Shown here one piece after another: positions 6,094-10,770 of a stretch of DNA of 10,770 nt. The notes under the pieces are model-generated. The model saw only the letters and a list, made by a program, of their open reading frames with translations, made no database searches and was not told where the DNA came from. The DNA is from an uncultured Prevotellaceae bacterium. Lineage in GTDB: Bacteria > Bacteroidota > Bacteroidia > Bacteroidales > Bacteroidaceae. The stretch spans positions 1-10,770 of the forward strand of contig CAMNHS010000040.1 in NCBI GenBank assembly GCA_946539635.1, written 5' to 3'. Made by a program: the position numbers and the translations under genes. The stretch's first letter is position 1; every line of letters starts with the position of its first letter.

Positions 6094-7050
6094 ATGTTTC
6101 CACGTTATCTCTTTCCTGCCGACTATATGGCAGATCCAGCCGCAAAAGTCTTTGACGGACGAGTTTACATCTATCCTTCCCACGATTGGGATAGTGGTGC
6201 GTCAGAAGACGATGATGGCGGACATTTCCAGATGAAGGACTATCATGTTCTTTCTCTTTCTGACATAGAAAATGGCGAAGTCACCGATCATGGTGTCATT
6301 CTTGCCTTAGAAGATGTGCCTTGGGCTGCTGGTCAGCTTTGGGACAGTGATGTTTGTAAGGGTAATGATGGTAGATACTACCTCTATTTCTCTGCGAAAG
6401 ACTATAATGGTCTCTTCCATATTGGAGTTGCTATCGCTGATAAGCCAGAAGGTCCTTTCAGGGCTGAGCCATATCCTATGTATGGTTCTTACAGCATCGA
6501 CCCATGTGCTTTTAGGGACGAAGATGGTGAGATATACATCTATTTCGGAGGTCTCTGGGGTGGACAACTTCAAAGATACAAGGACAACAAGATTCTTGAG
6601 AATGCCTATCTCCCAGAAGGTGATGCAGAGGCTCTCCCATCTCGTGTAGTTCGTCTTACAGCTGACGGCTTGCAGTTTGCAGAGACACCAAAGCCTGTTG
6701 TCATCCTCGACGAGAACGGTAAGCCATTGAAGGCAAATGACCCACATCGCTTCTTCGAGGCTTCATGGATGCACAAGATGAATGGCAAGTACTACTTCTC
6801 ATACAGCACAGGCGACAGCCATCTGCTGTGTTATGCTATAGGAGACAACCCTTATGGTCCATTTACTTTCGCAGGAGAGTTGCTGCAGCCAGTAGTAGGC
6901 TGGACAACACACCACTGCATAACAGAGTACAAGGGACAGTGGTATCTCTTCCACCACGACTGTGTGCCATCTAATGGTATTACTTGGTTGCGCAGCCTGA
7001 AGGTGGCTCCATTAAGAATTGAAGGTGAAAAATTATACCTTAATGTTTAA
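6094..7050 (+). CDS. xynB: GH43 beta-xylosidase / exo-xylanase, cytoplasmic
   Basis: A 318-residue single-domain five-bladed beta-propeller of family GH43, resembling subfamily 1. The three catalytic carboxylates are visible: base D14 in YMADPAAKVFDGRVYIY, pKa-modulating D136 in YSIDPCAFRDEDGEIYIY, and acid E222 in RFFEASWMHKMNGKYYFSYS. The start is fixed because D14 must lie near the N-terminus, and there is no signal peptide, so the enzyme works in the cytoplasm on oligosaccharides brought in by XynD. It removes xylose from non-reducing ends with inversion. Some GH43 enzymes also act on arabinofuranosides, and that cannot be excluded. It follows xynA by 28 nt of A/T-rich sequence without a terminator. 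The distance from the predicted operon start (about 3410) to this stop is about 3.64 kb, in line with the 3.7-kb xynD-A-B transcript I recall from P. bryantii. Confidence 0.94.
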   Translation: MFPRYLFPADYMADPAAKVFDGRVYIYPSHDWDSGASEDDDGGHFQMKDYHVLSLSDIENGEVTDHGVILALEDVPWAAGQLWDSDVCKGNDGRYYLYFSAKDYNGLFHIGVAIADKPEGPFRAEPYPMYGSYSIDPCAFRDEDGEIYIYFGGLWGGQLQRYKDNKILENAYLPEGDAEALPSRVVRLTADGLQFAETPKPVVILDENGKPLKANDPHRFFEASWMHKMNGKYYFSYSTGDSHLLCYAIGDNPYGPFTFAGELLQPVVGWTTHHCITEYKGQWYLFHHDCVPSNGITWLRSLKVAPLRIEGEKLYLNV

Positions 7051-7108
7051 TTATTAATTTAATTATTTTTATTTTTCTTATTTATTAACTTTTTAAAATC
7101 TAAATGTT
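7051..7108 (+). other. AT-rich spacer between xynB and the large secreted gene
   Basis: These 58 bases are almost entirely A and T. I see no GC-bearing hairpin that would end the xynD-A-B transcript and no TAnnTTTG box. The downstream gene could therefore be reached by readthrough from the xynD promoter, or the spacer may contain a processing site that uncouples the two parts. Confidence 0.5.
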
Positions 7109-10100
7109 ATGAAACTGAAGAGTTTACTTTTCATGGTAACATTGCTTCTCTGCAGTCTCGGTGCACGAGCTGCTGGTAAAGTAGTGTTCAAGGCGCAGTT
7201 TGATTCGCAGCCAACGGATCCGACTGCTGTAGGTTTCTACGAGTTCGTAAACAATGAGGAAGGTGACACTCGTGATGTTGCTGAAGGCATTTTGACTATC
7301 TTCAACTCAGACGGAACTCTGAATCCAGACTCTTGGTGGCGTCGTGCTATCAAGTTCCGTAATCTTCCTTTGGTAGAAGGTAAGACTTATCGTCTTGACT
7401 TCAAGCTCCAGGGTTCAAACCGTTATGAAGATGGCGTGAATGAGGGTGATGCTCGTCCACGTTGTCAGGCTTCTGCTGCGCTGATGCAGGGTGAAGATGA
7501 CGCAGACATCGCTTTGCTCGACAATAACGGCAATGAGCAGCGCTTCACATTCGATCGTTTCAATGAGGGCGCTTACGAGAGCTATTCTGCAAACTTCGTA
7601 TTTGCAAGTGAGGCAATGCAGAAAGAAAAGTATGCTGAAAAGGGCAAGGGTGAATTGGCAGACAAGTTCTTCCTCACTCTCAATGTCTTCAACCCAGGCT
7701 TATTCTCTGTTAGAGATGTAGTTCTTTCTGAGGTTGGTGCTGTTCAGTCAGTAAAGTTCGGTGAAATGGGCGCTATCAAGGTTGACTTTGGTAGCAATAC
7801 CAATATCGCTGCTTTGGCAGAAGCTGCACCAAAGGGTATTGTATTGTTCAACGCAGACGAAGTTGCTAATTATGCATCTGCTACAGTAAATGGTGCTGCT
7901 GCTGAAATTGAGGCTATCGAATACCATAAGGATGGCTGTCTTTACGTATTCCTCGTGGATCAGGTTAGTGGAACAGATGCAGTTGTTGTTAACTTCACAA
8001 ACCCAACAGACGAAAGACAGATTAAGTATGTTGATAAGGAGACAGAGGCAAGCACCTTCGACGTTGTTGAATTCGATGCTGAATACGATGCAGGTCTTGA
8101 CGGTGATATGTCATTCGCATATCTGCCACCAGAGTTGATATCTTCTTATCCTGCTAATAAGGCTTTCTCTATCGATGTTAATCTGAGTGAGTTCTCATTC
8201 ACATTCGATCATGAGATTGTTCTTTCTAAGGTTTCTGCTACTCTTGATTGTGATGGTACAGTCGTTCCTCTTACCCTCAAGACTACAGGTGAAACAGCTG
8301 AGACAGTTGTTTTCGTACGCCAAGACAATGGTGTGCTTGCAAAGAACAACACAATTACTATTACTGGTGCAGAAACTGTAGAGGAAGGCAAGTATGATGA
8401 GCCTTACGTTATCACTTTCGAAGCTGGTAAGCCAAAGGTTGCTGAGGAGATAATCACTCCTGTACAGACTATCAACTTTACAGATGCCCCTAATGGTACA
8501 ATTCCTTTGGGATGGACACTTTACGTTAACTATGTAAGTGACGAAGATCCAGGTGATGTACGTGCTTCTGGTTCTTCTCATGGCTCTGGCCCACGTATGT
8601 TGTTCGCAAATGGATTCTATGTACGTGCAGAAGGTAGCAAGCAGTCAAGAGCTGTCTATGGTAACATGGAGGGTTATGCTGTAACTCTTCCTGTAGGTAA
8701 TCTTCATATCGACTTCATAGCATCTGGTTATAAGGCTGCTGGTAAGAGGGTTCTTTGTGAGGTTCTTGATGCAACAGGTCAGAATGTTCTCGCTTCTAAG
8801 GAGGTTAGTTTGGAAACAGCTACTCCTGACGGAGGTCCTGTAAAGGATGAGAATATGCAGACAATAACAGTTGAATACACCAATGAGGTAGAGCAGAATG
8901 CTATTCTCCGCTACACTGTATTCTCAGGTGGTGGCATGGACGAGACCATATTGACAGGTGTTGTTGTAAATACCTACGAAGTAACAGAGGGTGAATTACC
9001 AAACGATAAGGAAATATTGGTAGATCCTTCATTCGGTGGTGCAGGTAATAACAGATCACCAAAGGCTGAGTCAGGTTGGGAACTCTGGCAAAGGAATGCG
9101 GAAGGAAATGCTGAAATGCGTGCATTTGACACAGACTTCAACTACAATGGTACACGTATCTTCAACGACCTCGCTCTGAAGGGTCTGTCAATAGGTTACT
9201 ACTGTAACGGTCAGTGGCCAAACGGCTTCATGCAGTATGGTGCTGCTAATGGCGAAGGTGCTCCAAAGCTCACTCTGGCAAAGGCTACTCACGACTTCAC
9301 TCTGTATGCTGCAAACTGGAAGGAAAACATTTCTCGCGAGATTCATGTCCAGGTTCTTGACGAGTCAGGTGAAAAAGTTTATCTTGACAAGGTATTCAAT
9401 ACTTCTCCTGTAAATATGGAGGGTGGCCGTGGTGCAAACTACGAGGCTGATAAGTTCACATTCTCTTGGGATTGTCCAGCAGAAGGTAACTATATCGTTA
9501 GATTCGGTTCACCAGCAGGTGAGACTCTGATTGGTAACTTCTCTCTCATCCAGCCAGGTTCTCGTGCCGTTAAGTACTTTATTCTCCTTTCTGATGCAGT
9601 GAAGAGTGCTAAGGCAGCTCTCGAAAAGGTTGCAGATCCTATGTATGATGGTGCTGCAAAGACTGCTTTGGAAGAGGGCGTTGCTAAGTATGAGGATCCT
9701 GATAAGATCACTATGACTACAGAAGAAGAGTACAAGGCTGCTATTGAGGAGTTGGAAGGTCTCACAAAGTCTATGCTGACTCGTTTCGAGTACCTCCCAC
9801 GCTTCAATACTGCTTATGAAGCTGCAAATAATGCATACACACAGAATGTTGGTACAAAGTATGAGAAGCTCGAGGCATTCGAGATTCTTGGTGAGGTTCT
9901 TGCAACTTACGAAGGTGTAGATCCTTCTACTCTTGAAGATGAGGACCTTATTGGTGCTACAAAGACAATGGAGGATAACACTACTCTCTTCAATAACATG
10001 AAGAATACTTGTGTTGGTCTGTTGACTAAGCAGATTATTGGTCTTGCAAATCAGCTCGTTGCTCTTGATGAGACAAAGGCTAATAACAAGTACGTAATTG

Positions 10101-10770
10101 CTGCTAATAATGCTGTCACAGACGATCAGGAGATTGCTTATCAGCTCAAGCTCCGCATTGCAAAGGCTATCTACGACAAGTGTGCGGAAGGTGATCCATT
10201 CGTTGAGGAGCAAAAGGATCCAGAGACAGGTGAGCCAACTGGTATCACAACTCCTGTAGAAATCGATGTTACAAACTTCATCCAGAATGCTGGATTCTAC
10301 AGCACAGCCGCTTGGCCAGGTACAGTTAATGACTTCCCAGGTTGGACAATCGAGAAGATACAGGGTAACATTGGTCCTTCTTATGGTGTTTCTTCATGGG
10401 CTGGTGAAAGAGCTTCTGCTCTCAAGCCAATAGTTGAGGCAAGTATCAGAACTGATTGGGGTGCTCATGAGCATGACGCAAGTCAGCATATCGATATGCT
10501 TCCTATGGCTATGGCTACTGTTTCTATCATCGTTGGTGAAGACGGCGGTGATCCACACGAGGCTTACGCTTACGTTGGCGAAGGCGATGCTAAAGTTGTG
10601 AAGTATTATGATGGTGAAACTCCAGGTGAAGAAGGCAATAAATTCAATCGTGATACAAATATTCCTCGCGTGTTTGCTGATGTTAAGCCTGAGTTAAATG
10701 AGACTGCTGTCCTCGGTACTGTTCTCCTCGGTGCTCATGGACATGTAACCGCTGGTTTCAGTAGAATCGA
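7109..10770 (+). CDS. Large secreted multidomain protein, putative glycan-binding, function unknown; 3' end outside window
   Basis: From the ATG at 7109 the frame is open for 1220 codons to the right edge. It starts with a signal peptide (MKLKSLLFMV, LLLCSLGARA, cleavage near residue 21). I see these modules: a CBM-like beta-sandwich (about 24-210, ending RDVVLSEVG); an Ig-like module (about 212-330); a second Ig-like module of SbsA/Big type (about 339-445, opening PELISSYPANKAF and FTFDHEIVLSKVS); two related beta-sandwich modules (about 450-625 and 632-815); a mainly helical, FIVAR-like spacer (about 820-1045, e.g. SAKAALEKVADP, EYKAAIEELEGL); and the start of another CBM-like module (from about 1047, DVTNFIQNAGFYST, then FPGWTIEK). 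No catalytic motif is recognised. Codon use is strongly biased like its neighbours. Position after xynB suggests binding or display of xylan outside the cell, but this is inference. Alternatives are an adhesin, an S-layer-like protein or an enzyme whose catalytic domain lies beyond the edge. Confidence 0.88.
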   Translation, partial: MKLKSLLFMVTLLLCSLGARAAGKVVFKAQFDSQPTDPTAVGFYEFVNNEEGDTRDVAEGILTIFNSDGTLNPDSWWRRAIKFRNLPLVEGKTYRLDFKLQGSNRYEDGVNEGDARPRCQASAALMQGEDDADIALLDNNGNEQRFTFDRFNEGAYESYSANFVFASEAMQKEKYAEKGKGELADKFFLTLNVFNPGLFSVRDVVLSEVGAVQSVKFGEMGAIKVDFGSNTNIAALAEAAPKGIVLFNADEVANYASATVNGAAAEIEAIEYHKDGCLYVFLVDQVSGTDAVVVNFTNPTDERQIKYVDKETEASTFDVVEFDAEYDAGLDGDMSFAYLPPELISSYPANKAFSIDVNLSEFSFTFDHEIVLSKVSATLDCDGTVVPLTLKTTGETAETVVFVRQDNGVLAKNNTITITGAETVEEGKYDEPYVITFEAGKPKVAEEIITPVQTINFTDAPNGTIPLGWTLYVNYVSDEDPGDVRASGSSHGSGPRMLFANGFYVRAEGSKQSRAVYGNMEGYAVTLPVGNLHIDFIASGYKAAGKRVLCEVLDATGQNVLASKEVSLETATPDGGPVKDENMQTITVEYTNEVEQNAILRYTVFSGGGMDETILTGVVVNTYEVTEGELPNDKEILVDPSFGGAGNNRSPKAESGWELWQRNAEGNAEMRAFDTDFNYNGTRIFNDLALKGLSIGYYCNGQWPNGFMQYGAANGEGAPKLTLAKATHDFTLYAANWKENISREIHVQVLDESGEKVYLDKVFNTSPVNMEGGRGANYEADKFTFSWDCPAEGNYIVRFGSPAGETLIGNFSLIQPGSRAVKYFILLSDAVKSAKAALEKVADPMYDGAAKTALEEGVAKYEDPDKITMTTEEEYKAAIEELEGLTKSMLTRFEYLPRFNTAYEAANNAYTQNVGTKYEKLEAFEILGEVLATYEGVDPSTLEDEDLIGATKTMEDNTTLFNNMKNTCVGLLTKQIIGLANQLVALDETKANNKYVIAANNAVTDDQEIAYQLKLRIAKAIYDKCAEGDPFVEEQKDPETGEPTGITTPVEIDVTNFIQNAGFYSTAAWPGTVNDFPGWTIEKIQGNIGPSYGVSSWAGERASALKPIVEASIRTDWGAHEHDASQHIDMLPMAMATVSIIVGEDGGDPHEAYAYVGEGDAKVVKYYDGETPGEEGNKFNRDTNIPRVFADVKPELNETAVLGTVLLGAHGHVTAGFSRI

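Noticed and set aside
7123..7160. Lipoprotein signal in the large secreted protein (Cys15 in LLLCSLG)
   Set aside because: The residues before Cys do not fit a lipobox, whereas GARA gives a good signal peptidase I site.
9509..10213. 234-codon open frame on the minus strand opposite the large secreted gene
   Set aside because: It is antisense to a continuous, strongly codon-biased frame; its Leu/Ser/Cys-rich translation shows no domain or signal peptide and it lacks a promoter.

Overview
The window looks like a chromosomal segment of a xylan-degrading Bacteroidota bacterium, most likely Prevotella in the broad sense (Segatella/Xylanibacter group, rumen or gut). Three things point there. Promoter-like sites fit the Bacteroidota -7 box TAnnTTTG rather than TATAAT. 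Start codons follow A-rich leaders without clear Shine-Dalgarno sequences. The central gene order matches the xylanase cluster I recall from Prevotella bryantii B14 (xynF, xynD-xynA-xynB). Species cannot be fixed from the sequence alone.

Layout. Positions 1-768 (minus) carry the N-terminal 256 residues of a DacB/PBP4-type D-Ala-D-Ala carboxypeptidase that runs off the left edge. Just upstream, also on minus, is a tRNA with anticodon CAT (816-889). A strong intrinsic terminator (774-813) separates it from dacB, and a Bacteroidota-type promoter lies at 936-943. Next comes a GH67 alpha-glucuronidase (1050-3050, minus). It is divided from the plus-strand genes by a 379-bp divergent control region (3051-3429), which holds two back-to-back TAnnTTTG promoters, a 12-bp hairpin, a near-perfect 15-bp palindrome and a direct repeat with 21-bp phasing. 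The plus-strand operon then reads: GPH-family sugar:cation symporter (3430-4950), secreted GH10 xylanase (4956-6065), cytoplasmic GH43 beta-xylosidase (6094-7050) and, after a 58-bp AT-only-like spacer, a very large secreted multidomain protein (7109 to beyond 10770). That last gene is open at its 3' end.

How the genes fit together. The exported GH10 enzyme cuts xylan to xylo-oligosaccharides. The exported GH67 enzyme removes (4-O-methyl)glucuronic acid from the ends of those fragments. XynD carries neutral oligosaccharides across the inner membrane, and the leaderless GH43 enzyme finishes them to xylose in the cytoplasm. The large protein has two CBM-like end modules, two Ig-like modules, a tandem pair of homologous beta-sandwich modules and a helical spacer. 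It has no recognisable catalytic signature and is plausibly a surface or secreted glycan-binding partner. In P. bryantii the regulator gene xynR lies downstream of xynB, so this protein occupies a different neighbourhood and is the least explained part of the window. No SusC/SusD pair, regulator, mobile element or CRISPR array is visible.
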